DNA of 64,000 bases, taken from the NCBI RefSeq assembly GCF_008831285.2, contig NC_045151.1, forward strand, positions 9,662,571 through 9,726,570, written 5' to 3'. This DNA is from Nymphaea colorata. Lineage: Eukaryota > Streptophyta > Magnoliopsida > Nymphaeales > Nymphaeaceae. The notes below the pieces were generated by a model. It saw only the letters and a program-made list of their open reading frames with translations, was not told the DNA's origin and did not search any database. Of the stretch, positions 9,778-21,499 are shown piece by piece (the first letter of the stretch is position 1; each line of letters opens with the position of its first letter). A program made the position numbers and the translations under genes.

Positions 9778-10923
9778 TCTATGTATCTTAAACTTATTCT
9801 ATATTCAACATTAATGGCACAACAAGGTTTAAAACCCAAGACAATAATAGATGGTAGAATTTCACTTTCTATTTCTAGCTGAAAACACGTCCTTCACATC
9901 ATTCCCCGCACTAATTTTGAAGTTGTTGACGTTTGGAATATACTGTTGTGCATCATCTTCATTCCTACGTTCAGTTAGCTGGTACCACAATTTTTTCGAA
10001 GCAGAAAGCACTCTCTTGCTTGGGAGTCAAGAGCAAACATTTCTTTAGGAGTAACAAACGTTATTACACATTACTGTTAGTTGGTTGAATCCGTTCATGT
10101 GATTGAACCACATTCCGATTGTGTTCTCAACTTATACATGTTGTGCCACTTTATTACACACACATATACATATATATAAATATATAAAATATGAGAAATA
10201 GTAACTAGCATTGGGGTCAAATGGCTGTCCATCCATTAGCAATCACTTTCTTGACCAAGAGTAGTAGACCTAATTAAAGGTACAACATGCAATTCTTGAT
10301 TGATATTCAAATTTGGTCATCCGGAATAAGGGGACACACAAATTTTTAGCTCTGAAGGACTCATATCACTGCACACCAGATATCAGCTTAACAACAGTTA
10401 ATTTCCCATGTGCCACATGCCCAATTCTACCTACAAAATTGGAAAAAGTGGTCACTCAGTTTGTGTGCATACCTCAGGTGGGAACATTAAAAAGTTTTGT
10501 ACAATTATGAACAAAGTAAATAAGCACCTTTTTCACCCAAAGTAAATCTTCCCTCCTACATTTTCTCTTTTTTAACTTGGGTATCTTTCTTACTGCAAAT
10601 ACATGAAAAGATAAAAGATTTATCTCAAGAAGAGAAAGGAACTGCAACTAAACAGAAAGATGCAGATCTGAAACGGGTGCAGTTGGTACACCCTTTTGAC
10701 TTCAGGGAGGGTGCATGCACTGCCCTTCAGGGACCTGTGGTTATAGCATTCCTGCCTACTGGGGTTCAGGCAACGTAAACACCGTGGCTGTTAGGGGTAT
10801 CAATCATTTTTAATAGTCACAATTAATGCCGTGGCTGTTGCATAGAACAAACAAAGCAGATTTTTGCTTTACCCAGTGATGATGACCAACCTATTCCATT
10901 CACTTAAATGACCATGGCTGTTG
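9778..10923. other. Non-coding; duplicated block A (copy 1)
   Basis: No gene seen. 9778-10797 aligns base by base, with indels, to 43882-45302 in the same orientation. Copy 2 has about 350 extra bases near 44040-44395. 10798-10923 is absent from copy 2. Confidence 0.8.
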
Positions 10924-11287
10924 TGTAAATGCACAAGCTGCAGACCGTTACAGCTGCTCACCGGATGAAGGAAATCGTGAAGATCATGCGAGCTCAATGA
11001 ATGAAGAAAATCATGAAGATCATGACAAATCAAACAAAAAGGCAACTATACCTGTTAGATTTGGAGTGATAAATCAAGGAAGAACACCTCACGAGGCACG
11101 GAATCTAGGCAAGAAAAGTGGCAACCTATCCTCATCAAAGGAGAAAGAAATGATTATAGAAACTAGAAATTTAAGGAAGGATTGTTTGAATTTTAAACAA
11201 ATCTGTAACAATCCCTCCAAGAAACATGTATAAATTCTCTCATCAAGAAAAACCACTTAAAATTTGAGTCTTGCATTTTTCCTTTCA
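10924..11287 (+). repeat. Copia-C 5' LTR (with internal deletion)
   Basis: Begins tgtaaatgcac, where the other LTR has tgttaacgcac, and ends cctttca. Relative to the right LTR it lacks about 62 bp after ctctcatcaag. Confidence 0.9.
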
Positions 11288-11300
11288 TGGTATCATAGCA
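11288..11300 (+). other. Copia-C primer-binding site
   Basis: tggtatcatagca directly after the LTR resembles the tRNA-Met complement TGGTATCAGAGC with one change. Confidence 0.82.
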
Positions 11301-11328
11301 TAGTTCCGTGAGGATTAAGGATTTCTCC

Positions 11329-12427
11329 ATGGCTTCCGGTGCATCCTCTTCGTCCTTCATGGCAGCTAAGTATCCATATCCATCAACGGTTAATGTTGCA
11401 AATTTTATCTCTATCAAACTCTCTCACAAGAATTACTTGCTTTGGAAAACCAAAATGCTTGGGCTGATTGAAGGCCAAGACATGATGGGTTTTATTGATG
11501 GACAAATCTCCAAACTGACCTCTACCATTGAAATTGTTGAAAATGGTGAGGTCGGTTCTGTCCCAAATCCAGAATTCTTTGCCTAGCAGACCGACTTCTT
11601 AGAGGGTGGATCACTGGATCACTCTCAGAAGAAGTGCTAGGTCTTGAGGTTGGACTCCCAAGCTCGGCTGAAGTCTGGAATGCTCTTATAATGGTCTTTG
11701 CTAGAGAATCAAAAGACCGAGAATTTCTGTTAAACAGAAAATTGCAGACTTTTCAAAAGCAAGATAAAAATGTTACTGAGTATATAACAGGTTTCAAAAC
11801 CATATGTGATGAGTTGGCAGCAATTGGTAAACCTCTGTTGGATCAAGACAAAGTTTGTTGGCTCATAAATGGGCTTGGATCAGGTTATGAATTAATTATG
11901 ACGTCGATACTTCGACCTCCTATTCCTGCATATATTGATGTTGTTTCACTGCTTGAAAGCCACGACAACGTGAAAAACCTCCATGGGTTCCAACTTAATC
12001 CTAATGCTGCGTTCATAAGCCAGCAAGTTCAAGTTCAACCCTCTTACTCTCACAATTACAGAGGATGTGATCACTATAACAGAAAAAATAGTAACTCTTG
12101 CTTCAACTCGCGAGGACGTGGATTTCCACCTGCTTCTCAATCTCGTCCCACCAACACTCCAGCCAATGCCGCACGAAATACCACTCAATCTTCAGTCAAA
12201 GCAGTGTGTCAAATTTGCGGCTTGAGTAATGACACGACATTCAAATGCTACCACAGACTCAATCAGGCGTATCAGCCCAAAGATCTTCCAAATTTTTTTT
12301 CCATTGTTCAAGTTGCCGATCCTAATAATGCAGACTGGTATCCAGACACTGGCACAACTTCTCATGTTACAGATGATTCAGGTAAACTGAAACATCTCAT
12401 TAAATACAACTCATATTGGCTCTACTA
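11329..12427 (+). pseudogene. Copia-C gag and protease (broken)
   Basis: Starts at ATG 11329 (MASGASSSSFMAAKYP) with the copia gag motif LSHKNYLLWKTKML. The first frame stops at 11584-11586 (TAG) and homology resumes in another frame around 11590 (RTDRLLRGWITGSLSEEV). The capsid region follows (FARESKDREFLLNRKLQTF). The knuckle reads CQICGLSNDTTFKC, with D where the CX2CX4HX4C pattern needs H. Protease is WYPDTGTTSHVT, with DTG in place of the common DSG. The frame ends at 12428. Confidence 0.88.
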
Positions 12428-15110
12428 ATATTGATCTTGGAAATACAACTATCCCTCTTGATAATGTGCTGGTTGTTCCTGCGATAAAGAAAAATCTTAT
12501 TTCTGTAAGTCAGCTTACATCTTATATGCCCTATGTATTTGAGTTTACATCTGATTTGTTTTTTATTAAGGACAAGGAAACCAATCAGATGATTGCCAAG
12601 GGAGCTAGACAAGAAGACTTATACGTGCCAAAGACCAGACTGAAGGCAGTATTCTTTTCTGATCGTTTAATAACAGCAACGTCAGAAATTTGGCATAGTC
12701 GCCTCGGGTATCCGTCAGCTAAGATCATTGATTTTTTATCGTCCAAGGGTAGAATAAATTTGACAGCAAAAAAGTCTATGTTTTCTATTTGTCAAAGTTG
12801 TCAATTGGGAAAAGCAACACGTTTTCCTTTTCTTCCATTAGATGATGAATATTATGAACCCTTTGAAAAAATTCATTGTGATCTTTGGGGACCAGCACCG
12901 GTTGATTCTTGTCAAAATTTTTGATATTATGCTGTCTTTGTTGATCACCACTCTCGATACTCCTGGATCTATCCTTTAAAATCTAAGTCTGATTTTTTTA
13001 CAAAGTTTATGGAATTTCATAAGATGGTGACAACGCAATTCGGAAGATCTGTAAAAAAATTTCAAAGTGATGAAGGTGGTGAATTTAAGAGCGCTATTTT
13101 TCTCTCTTATTTAAGAGAATGTGGAATCAAATATCTCAAGGCTTGCCCAAAAACTCCTGAACAGAATGGGTTGGTGGAATGGAAACACAGGTCAGTTACT
13201 AAACTTGGATTAACTTTACTATTTCATAGTAATTTACCAACCTGCTCTCACTGAAGTGAACTCCCTTGATCTTGCGAGACTTCACAATTGTGAAACAGAA
13301 CCTCCCTTTCTTGCTTCTTCTCTACAACAACCAGTCATGCCTCCCTTACCTATATCACCACCAGAGTCACCATCTTTTCGCTCACCATCACCGCTTAGGT
13401 CGCCAGCTCCTCACTCGCCATCGCCGCCTAGCTCACCCTCTCCAATCTCATCTAATGCCTTACCTAATACCTCTACTAGAATGTCTCATCCTATGGTCAT
13501 GCATTCTCAAAATGGTATTGTTAAACCCAATCCCAAATACATATTAACTACCCATGCTCCCACCCAACCAAGACATTTTTCCATTGCTATTAAACATCCC
13601 GGTTGGAGGCAAGCTATGGAGGATGAAATGGTAGCATTGATTGCAAATGACACATGGACCTTGGTACCTCGCAATCCCTCCATGCATATTATTGGCAGCC
13701 AATGGGTTTACAAAACCAAATTGAATAGTGATGGCCACGTTGATAGACTTAAGGCAAGGCTGGTAGCACAGGGTTATACTCAAGTTGAAGGCGTGGATTT
13801 CCTTGAAACCTTTTCACCAGTTGTTAAACCAGCGGCTATTTTGATCGTTCTCTCTGTTGCTCTTATGAATACCTGGCTACTTAAACAACTTGATGTCAAA
13901 AATGCATTCTTGAATGGCTATTTGACTGAAACTGTATTCATTCAGCAGCCTCCATGTTTCAAAGATGATCGATTTCCACACCTTGTTTGCAACTTAAATT
14001 GTGCGCTATATGGCCTCAAACAGGCCCTCGAGCTTGGTATGATCGGTTTGCTCAATTCTTATTTTCTCACCATTTTCAAGCCAGCTCTGCAGATCCATCA
14101 TTATTTGTTCAACTGCAATAGTCGACTGTAATTATACTTCCATTATATGTGGATGATATCATTCTCACTGGTAGCAGTCCAACTTTTCTTGCATCCTTTC
14201 AAAAGGAAGTATCACATACATTTGCTATGAATGATCTTGAGGACTTACATTATTTCTAAGGCATTCAAGTTCAACGCACTGCTTCTGGACTATTCCTCAA
14301 CCAGCAATGCTATGCTATGGAAATTGTAGAATGCGCTCAGATGCGATCGTGCAGATCAATTGTTACCCCAATGTTACTAATGTTTCCAGAAACAACACTG
14401 CAGAAGAAGAAGCATATCCCAATGCTACATTGTATCGTAGTCTTGTTGGCACTCTGCAATATCTTATGTTTACACGACCAGACATCACTTATGCTGTTGA
14501 TTATGTATCACAGTTTATGCACGTTCCCTCCCTGCGACATTTCTAGTTGCTGAAACGCATTCTTCGCTATATTCAAGGTACTATCTCTGTTGGGATGCAA
14601 TTCTTTAAGCCCAACAAATTATCAGTTCGAGCATTATTCTAATGCAGATTGGGCCGGCTGCCCCTCCATTCGTCGCTCTACCACAGGCTACTGCACCTTT
14701 TTGGGCCCCAATTGTATTTCCTGGGCATCTAAAATACAACAAAGTGTTGTGCGATCTTCTTGTGAAGTAGAATATCGTGCTCTTGCAACAACAACAACAG
14801 AACTAACTTGGATCATGTTCATTCTTAGAGATCTTGAACTGTTTCTCTCTCAACCTCCCTTGCTTTTATGTGACAATCTTTCTGCTTTGCAATCCACCAT
14901 CAAAATGGCCCATCACTCCCGGATGGAGCATATTGAGCTTGATTTTCATTTTGTATGGCAAAAAGTGGCTCTTGGATCGTTAGTTACTCAATTTATTTCG
15001 TCCGCTCATCAGCTTGCTGATATGTTTACAAAGCCATTGCCCCATCATCGATTGACAACATTGGGTCACAATCTCGGACTTCGCTACAGTCTATGCTCGA
15101 GATTGAAGGG
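12428..15110 (+). pseudogene. Copia-C integrase, RT, RNase H (broken)
   Basis: Pieces in order are: KKNLISVSQLT, IWHSRLGYPS and CQSCQLGK (pre-integrase zinc region); CDLWGPAP and a TGA near 12922; FQSDEGGEF and QNGLVEWKHR (integrase triad D, D, E); then a break at 13252 where the integrase C-terminus is deleted and a Ser/Pro-rich linker follows at once. RT runs from GSQWVYKTKLNSDG through LDVKNAFLNGYL to YGLKQ, shifts frame near 14030, reaches YVDD near 14145, meets a stop near 14258 and shifts again near 14390. RNase H (NADWAGC, SSCEVEYR, CDNLSAL) is open at 14590-15110. Confidence 0.88.
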
Positions 15111-15113
15111 GGA
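15101..15113 (+). other. Copia-C polypurine tract
   Basis: gattgaaggggga immediately precedes the LTR start tgttaac and overlaps the end of the RNase H frame. Confidence 0.85.
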
Positions 15114-15539
15114 TGTTAACGCACAAGCTACAGATCATTACAGCTGCTCACCGGATGAAGGAAATCGTGAAGATCATGCCAGCTCAACGAATGAAGAAAA
15201 TCATGAAGATCATGACAAATCAAACAAAAAGGCAACTATACCCATTAGATTTGGAGTGATAAATCAAGGAAGAACACCTCACGAGGCAGGGAATCTAGGC
15301 AAGAAAAGTGGCAATGTATCCTCATCAAAGGAGAAAGAAATGATTATAGAAACTAGAAATTTAAGGAAGGATTGTTTGAATTTTAAACAAATCTATAACA
15401 ATCCCTCCAAGAAACATGTATAAATTCTCTCATCAAGGGAACCTCATATCCATCGTTTTTGTTGGTGTGAGAGACAGTGGACGTAGGATTATTTTTAATC
15501 CGAACCACTTAAAATTTTAGTCTTGCATTTTTCCTTTCA
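15114..15539 (+). repeat. Copia-C 3' LTR
   Basis: 426 bp, starting tgttaacgcac and ending cctttca. It is the fuller copy of the pair. Confidence 0.9.
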
Positions 15540-15836
15540 CGTTGTGCCCGTTGTATAAATATAAACTGTAAATTTTATTTCGAACATAAAAGTTGCTACA
15601 ATCTTTTTTGCATAATTATCTTGATAATATTTGATACATTATAGAATATGAAAAATCTATATTGAGACCACCAACAGCAGATGTCGAAATCATGCTCCCT
15701 CTTTCGCTGGATTCACACCGAATGTGAACCTAAGCTGACAAAAACCATCTCCTTCTTGTTTGGCATGGTTCACAATCTAATCCTCTGCTAGGTTCCTCCA
15801 TGTGGACAGCCTTCACAAGAGAAAACAGATCGCATG
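15540..15836. other. Non-coding; start of duplicated block B (copy 1)
   Basis: 15540-15623 is flank not present in copy 2. From 15624 the sequence aligns to 45307 onward. No gene seen before the NLR fragment. Confidence 0.75.
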
Positions 15837-16150
15837 TCAGGAACAGAAACAGTCAAGATGATCCGTTAACTCCGGCTGGGGGTGGAGTGCAGAACAGCTG
15901 TTGATTGCCAACAATTCAAGCTTGGAGAGGCAGGCGATCTGTTCCTTTGCATCCTTGGGACCTGTTGTTGCTACTGCATCATTTTTTTGGAGAGTAATAT
16001 TATTGAAATCCGCCAGAGGCTTGAAATTGGGGATGTCAGAAAGGCATTGATGTCTTAGTTTCGGGAGGCATTTCCAGTAGGCTCCCAAGGTGTTGTGCTC
16101 GATGAAGCCTTCCAGTTGCAATTACTCCGGTCCGGAGAAACACCACACCC
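15837..16150 (-). pseudogene. NLR fragment: last LRR exon (copy 1)
   Basis: Minus-strand frame of 94 codons with leucine-rich text (WKCLPKLRHQCLSDIPNFK, ACLSKLELLAINSC) that matches the C-terminus of the NLR pseudogene at 31388-31700 and the sister fragment at 45507-45818. It ends TDHLDCFCS. Upstream, the reading into the preceding LRR is disturbed near 16125-16145. No NB-ARC domain lies beside it, so it is an orphan LRR end and cannot encode a receptor. Confidence 0.8.
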
Positions 16151-16680
16151 ACTGGAAATGGATTGGATTCATATCAGCTTGAAAATGAATTCAACATGCA
16201 TATTCTTGAATTATGATAGGTAAAAACAAATCCATTCACAGTAGCAGCTTTATGGGGATTAGGCCCCTTACCTTTACAAAATCGCCCATACAGAGAAAGG
16301 TTGGCATTATACAAATGCGTATTTTCACATTCAGAAAAACAAAGGGTTGACTAAACCCTCTGAATGAGCAAAAAGAGAAAACAAACTATGAGCAACTGTT
16401 GGTCTGCACAAAATAAATTTCCCCTCCTTTAAATGGGCATTACGAATACACCAAAATCGACCATAGGATTCCCTTTTTCCTCCTTCACTCTGTACTGAAA
16501 ACCTTCTAAAGTTCTTCTGCAAACAGCCCACACTCTCCTTCCATCAAGGTGTAGACGAAGCTTTCAGACTAGAGCATAAACCAAAGAGATTATTGTAATC
16601 TGCTCAAGACATTTTATATGGATTTCAAATTGAGTTTCAACTATTTTGTAAAATTTTTGAAATTTTTGCAAAAACTTCAT
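16151..16680. other. Non-coding; rest of duplicated block B (copy 1)
   Basis: Aligns to 45820-46210 up to about 16530. A 66-codon minus frame at 16331-16531 has no family similarity I recognise and looks like chance. Confidence 0.7.
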
Positions 16681-17220
16681 CCTTGGTTTTTAGTAAATAA
16701 ATCCAAGTATTTTTTGAAAAAATCAATCAATGTAAGGTAATTACAAAAAATTAAGTATGAGTTCTCTGGGGCTGGTCCTCACACGTCAGTATGCACTAGT
16801 TCAAACGGAGACAAAGCATTATTCAAAGATTAATAAAACAGGGGTTATAGATATTTTAGCATGCTTGCAAGTTTCACAAACATGTGACTTATAATTCAAA
16901 TTTGGTAACAAAATATTCAGGGTGTGTCATGATGGATGACCAAGTCTCTCATGCCAAAGCTCCCAAGCATGACTGATTTGGGTAGTCAAGGGGCATGCAT
17001 TAATTTTAAGCATAAAGTCATTTTCATGAGTTTCCTAACCAATCTTCCTCTTCAAAATAGTGTCTTCAAATACAACATTATTGGAGGACAAAATAACGAC
17101 AATTTCAATCTTTAACAATCTTTGAAACAGACAAGTTAATTGAGACAAGTTAGTCGACTACCCAATGATCAGGTGTTAGGGAGATGAGAGCATTACCGAT
17201 GGGAGGTCTAACACTTGCTG
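16680..17220 (-). pseudogene. Copia relic: pre-integrase and integrase start
   Basis: On the minus strand the text WELWHERLGHPS (near 16960), HVCETCKHAK (near 16885) and FELVHTDVRGPAP (near 16790) is the copia zinc-binding and integrase entry region. It is interrupted by several stops. No LTRs or other domains are visible, so this is an old fragment. Confidence 0.65.
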
Positions 17221-18515
17221 ATGCTGCAGTACGACGTTAACTCACTTATTTTTTCAAGCAGTTGAGGCAAATCCGATGCATCTGAATCTTTGGCATGACA
17301 GTTTCCAGATCTCTTTTTAAAATTGGATCAAAATTTGGATTGGACTAAGGAATTGGATCTGAACAAGGATATGCATCTTGAGTTTGGATTTTGGATGTAG
17401 ACTTTGGATTTTAGAACTATAATAAATCTAATTTGGATCCAAGGCTTATATTTGGATCAAATGTGTCTGAGTTTGAATTCGGATCAAGGTTTAAATATGA
17501 GATTTCGTTTTGGATCTGGGTTTGGTTATGAAAACTTGTTTTGGGGTTCAGATCTAAGGCTTGTTTTGGATCTAATGAGTGACAAATACAATCAACGATT
17601 AAATTGGATGAAAAATTTATCAAAATTAAGGAAAATTGAAGCATTTGAGGACCAAAAAGCTCAAAATGCATTGTAAATTAGTCGTAAAATATTCGGAAAA
17701 TGTTCAATGTAGAGCCTCAGGCACTGGTTGTGGGCAGTCAGGTAGGTCTGGGCTGTAGTCGCAAGCTGCAGCCTGGCCCAAGCCCTTGTTCTCATCAGGC
17801 CAGGCAGGCTCTACCAATGTGCACTCTCCTGAAATTTTCCCTACCAATAGAGAGGGGTGTCCAATGAGTCAAGCCAACTCATGCTCAACTTCAACTCACT
17901 CACGTAAGCTCAATACGAGCTCAACCCATAAGGAAATGAATCGCATAGACAAATGAGTTGAACTTGAGCTAGGCACGCTCGACTTGGTTAACCTCATGAT
18001 AGAAAATATATAAAAGATGTCTCCTTTTGTTACCACTAAATGAAAGTTGCTCTTTCTTTTCTCCCAGGCGGGAAGTACGTCCAAGATCCTCCTATCTCCC
18101 CCCCCCCACCCCCAAAAAAAAATATTATTTTTTTATAAACGACTCATTTAAGCTCAAGCCTAGCTGAGATTGCCATCTCTACTGAAGCTTTTAGCTGCGG
18201 GTTTTAAGATTCGACCAGAGCTCAAGCTGACTTCAAGAACAGCCCTCTCAATAGAAAGGGAGGAGCTTTCAGCACGTTGACCAACACATAGTTGGATTTG
18301 TTGTGCAACTGAACACCTTGACCAATACATAGTTGGTCCATATCCCTCAAATATGAAAAAGTAATTAGGCCTTACTGGTGAAACGATTGATGGATTTGAT
18401 CAGACCAACACTCTATTTGCTGGCCAACAGGTAAACTTTTCCTGAATTAAGTGCAATTCTTTACATTGGGCATTATATTGTGCAATTTAGAGTGATCTAA
18501 AATTTGTTCTTTCTT
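17221..18515. other. Non-coding, cryptically simple sequence
   Basis: 17290-17660 is rich in ttggatc / tttggat motifs, giving open frames of low complexity that are not credible genes. 17870-18200 contains repeated gctcaa / gagctc words of the kind seen in small plant transposons; I could not find its ends. Confidence 0.5.
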
Positions 18516-19040
18516 CCATTACAAAAAAACCACATTTAGCTGACAGTGATTTATCGACGTGACAAAACAGTTACTAAAGATCAGTTATTTACTAATGTGG
18601 CAAAACCATCAGTAGAAGTTACAGAGTTCCTTTACCGATGGTTTAGTACTACCAGTAAAGGTTCGGAGTTTATTGACACCAGGGGCGGAGCCAGCATTTT
18701 TTTCAGGGGCGGGCCAAACGGTCCGCAGGTCGGGCCAAGAGGAGCGATAGGTTGGGCTAAGAGGAGTGATGGGTCGGGCCAAACTAAAAAAAAAATGATT
18801 TTTTCAATATAAAAAGAAAATTCCTGCGCTCGCCCGGGCCATGGCCCAGGCGGGCCCTCCTCCCTCTGTCCCTGATTGACACGATATGTAGACATATACT
18901 GCGGTTGACTTATCTGTCAGTGAAAGCTTCAACGACACCATCTACACTAAGAGATTTCATGCGCAGTCAGTAATACTTATTCAGACGATTTTCTAGATTT
19001 TATTGGCATTTTCTGGCCGTTAGTAAAACTTTTTTTTTTT
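18516..19040. mobile_element. Possible CACTA-like DNA transposon relic
   Basis: cattacaaaaaaacc at about 18519 resembles a mutated CACTACAAGAAA terminus. It is followed by short repeated words around accgatgg / ttactaa in both orientations, as in CACTA subterminal regions. A hAT element (18680-18874) sits inside it. No matching second end or transposase was found, so the assignment is weak. Confidence 0.3.
18680..18874. mobile_element. hAT-type non-autonomous element (195 bp)
   Basis: Begins caggggcggagccagc and ends ctctgtccctg, so both ends read CAGGG inward. It is flanked by a perfect 8-bp duplication attgacac (18672-18679 and 18875-18882). An 8-bp target duplication with CAGGG ends is typical of hAT elements. 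There is no coding capacity. Confidence 0.85.
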
Positions 19041-19829
19041 TGTTTTTGGCTCCTAACTGGTCATTTTCACCTGCAGCAAATTTGTCTCCATGCCGTATTG
19101 GTGTATCAAGATGGCAACATGGATACCGGCACACACCAGGGTATTTACTTTCACTTGATTTTTTTCCAAGGTAATTTTCCTGCCTCCAAAACTAAAGCAC
19201 AACACAAATAGCCATATTGATTATGATATCATCACTTAATTGCTATTGACATTTTTATTCTTATTTCTTATGCAATATCTATGTAGCAGCTTCATGACAA
19301 GTTGTTTCTCGGTATTTTTGAAGAAGTTAAAAAAAGCTACTCAATGATAAGACTGCTCAAGTTTTAAAATGTACTTTTAACCCTCAGCAGTTAAGTACTT
19401 GATTCAGAACTGCATTTTTATGCAAAAAATGCTTTCTTAAAGCTTCTTTTTATGGTGTCTCAATAATCTTTCAACCTAAACGTCCTTCAAGTTATATATA
19501 TTTTTTAAATCTTTAACTTTCATCTACTTGATTTTGTTTATTCAAACACTTAATTAACATGAGATTTTTGTACAATATTTGATTTTTCAAAATCTGAAGT
19601 CATCTGGATATTGGGTTAAATCAAGAGTACACGTACTGTCAAAGAATGAATGCCAAGCAAGATTGGTTGACGACAGGTGGAGCGACAGTCTCCGATACAG
19701 TACGAGGTCATCCTGTTATAATTAAATATGGAACAGATTGGAATGCAACCACAGGAGTCATATATCCAGATTAATTAAAAAGGGGCGACAAGATCGGTTA
19801 CTCCAAATGGTGGTCGGTGACAGAATTTT
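19041..19829. other. Non-coding
   Basis: AT-rich, with poly-T runs. I see no gene or element boundary. Confidence 0.5.
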
Positions 19830-20022
19830 ATGGGACAGAATTTTATGGGATAGAAATTTTTCATGAGGGGGACCGAATTAAAGTTTCAAAATTTTCAAAT
19901 ATCCTTTTTCAAAATTTTTATATAAGACAAGTAAAATTTTCTAAAATTTACATGTAAATTTAAAAAAAAAAATTGAGGGAGGGCCAGGGCCCCTGCGGAT
20001 CCCCCCCTGGGCTCCGCCCCTA
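19830..20022. mobile_element. Diverged copy of the CAGGGGCGGAGCC element
   Basis: Ends gggctccgcccct near 20021 and carries the internal aaattttcaaat and ggagggccagggccc text seen in the copies at 23144-23334 and 50386-50557, in the opposite orientation. The left end and target duplication could not be fixed. Confidence 0.55.
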
Positions 20023-21108
20023 GATAGGATGACATGGGCCATCTCCTATTCTGGGGTGGCGCATGTAACTATGATTGGGGCATGGTGGTTTATCTGATTG
20101 GGTCAAGTAAAGGCCCCTTTTAATTTCCATGCATGTTTGTCGATCAAATGCAATGTATCCTTTGCAGCAAAAGAACAAAGTGAATAATCCTTGGGTTAAT
20201 CATGTCTTTGGGATTATGTCATTATCAATGGGGACTAACAAGAGTGCTTGGACCCTGCAGAAGCTCACAAGATGACCAGAGCTGAGATCTATAAGTGAGT
20301 GCGAGTAAGGAAGACTGGGGAGCCTTGATGTCCTCAAATATGGAAGAACCAAACTCCTATGGGAGCTGGATGGGTACTTTATTTGGCTATGGTATATCTG
20401 TGGCTTCTGCCTATATTACAAACTAATGCAAAAATGACAGTTGTGAAATGAATTTAATCCAAAGAGTCTACCAGTCAAAATCCAAAATTTTGTTAGATGT
20501 TGGGTTTGAGCATACGGCACATACTCTGGCGAAAGCCTGGTGTGTTGCATGTGTTTGTGTGTATGTGTTTATGTGCACGTATGGATTTCTCCAACTGTCA
20601 AGATGCTCCGGCCTCTCCAACACAGCCTCATGCAGATATACACAATCAAATGGGTACTAGCATCCGCTAACAATTAATCGAGTCACATGATAGCATGTTC
20701 ACGCAAAAATATTGTGCTTGTGCCATGTTTACTTTAAGTGCTTACGTTCTACTACTTATACGCCTCCCTCTCTAGTAATGGATATAGATATGATTTTTAT
20801 CTAATGAATATATAAAACATGTGAATGCAATGAAAATGCAAACTAGATCCAACTCCTATGTAGATATGCAAGTTTGAAACCATTTTGCCCCATTGCAAAG
20901 TAAAAATCTTTTGTTATTTAAGTCGTTTATATTTTTATTTTAAAAAAAATATTTTAATAAGAAAATGACCAACTTAATATATGTTTTTCATCAAATTACT
21001 CTTAAGATCATATCTATGTGGTTAGATTGCCCAAAAATATTTTAATAATTATGTTTAATAGGTCTAGTTTTTGTCTTTTACCCAAGTGATCTGCTTTTCA
21101 CCAACTTT

Positions 21109-21111
<3 letters not shown>
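20023..21111. other. Non-coding
   Basis: Mostly featureless. Around 20410-20500 one degraded unit of the 115-bp repeat of 35773-43325 is readable (acagttgtgaaatgaattt, then aatccaaag). No gene seen. Confidence 0.5.

Positions 21112-21179
<68 letters not shown>
21112..21179. repeat. (TA)n microsatellite, ~68 bp
   Basis: An uninterrupted TA run. Frames through it give only alternating Tyr-Ile and are not genes. Confidence 0.97.
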
Positions 21180-21182
<3 letters not shown>

Positions 21183-21499
21183 AGAGAGTGACAGCAGAAG
21201 TGCACTCAGATCTGATTGTAGAATGGATCAATGACGCAGGTTCACACAGATCGGACCTTAGAATGGATCCAAGATCCATTTAGTTAGGAAGCTCTATTTA
21301 AATGAGCGGGTAGTTCATTTGAAGTGGGTGAAGATGATAATTAACTGAAAACCCTAAATTTATTTTGCTTTCATTTGTACATGTTTCCTTCTTTTACATT
21401 CATTCAATTTGTGCTCTTGTTCCACAGTAGATTTGTAGTTTTCCTCAGAGAATAGAGCTTATACTTTAATTATTGCTTTTGGCGATGGAGAGAGAAAAA
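21180..21499. other. Non-coding; start of duplicated block C (copy 1)
   Basis: 21340-21485 aligns to 49379-49505. It ends in a GA-rich tract that is the entry point of the LINE fragment. Confidence 0.75.

Larger units (their letters stand above)
10924..15539 (+). mobile_element. Copia-C: decayed Ty1/copia element
   Basis: A plus-strand element with LTRs at 10924-11287 (364 bp) and 15114-15539 (426 bp), a primer site after the left LTR and a purine tract before the right one. Flanking pentamers tgttg (10919-10923) and cgttg (15540-15544) look like a target duplication with one change. The LTRs differ at roughly 15 aligned positions plus a gap of about 62 bp missing from the left one, so it is older than Copia-B and Copia-D. 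gag and pol contain frameshifts, stops and a deletion in integrase. The paralogous block at 43882-46210 lacks this insertion. Confidence 0.92.

Noticed and set aside
21064-21283. Frames with alternating Tyr-Ile residues
   Set aside because: They are translations of a (TA)n microsatellite.
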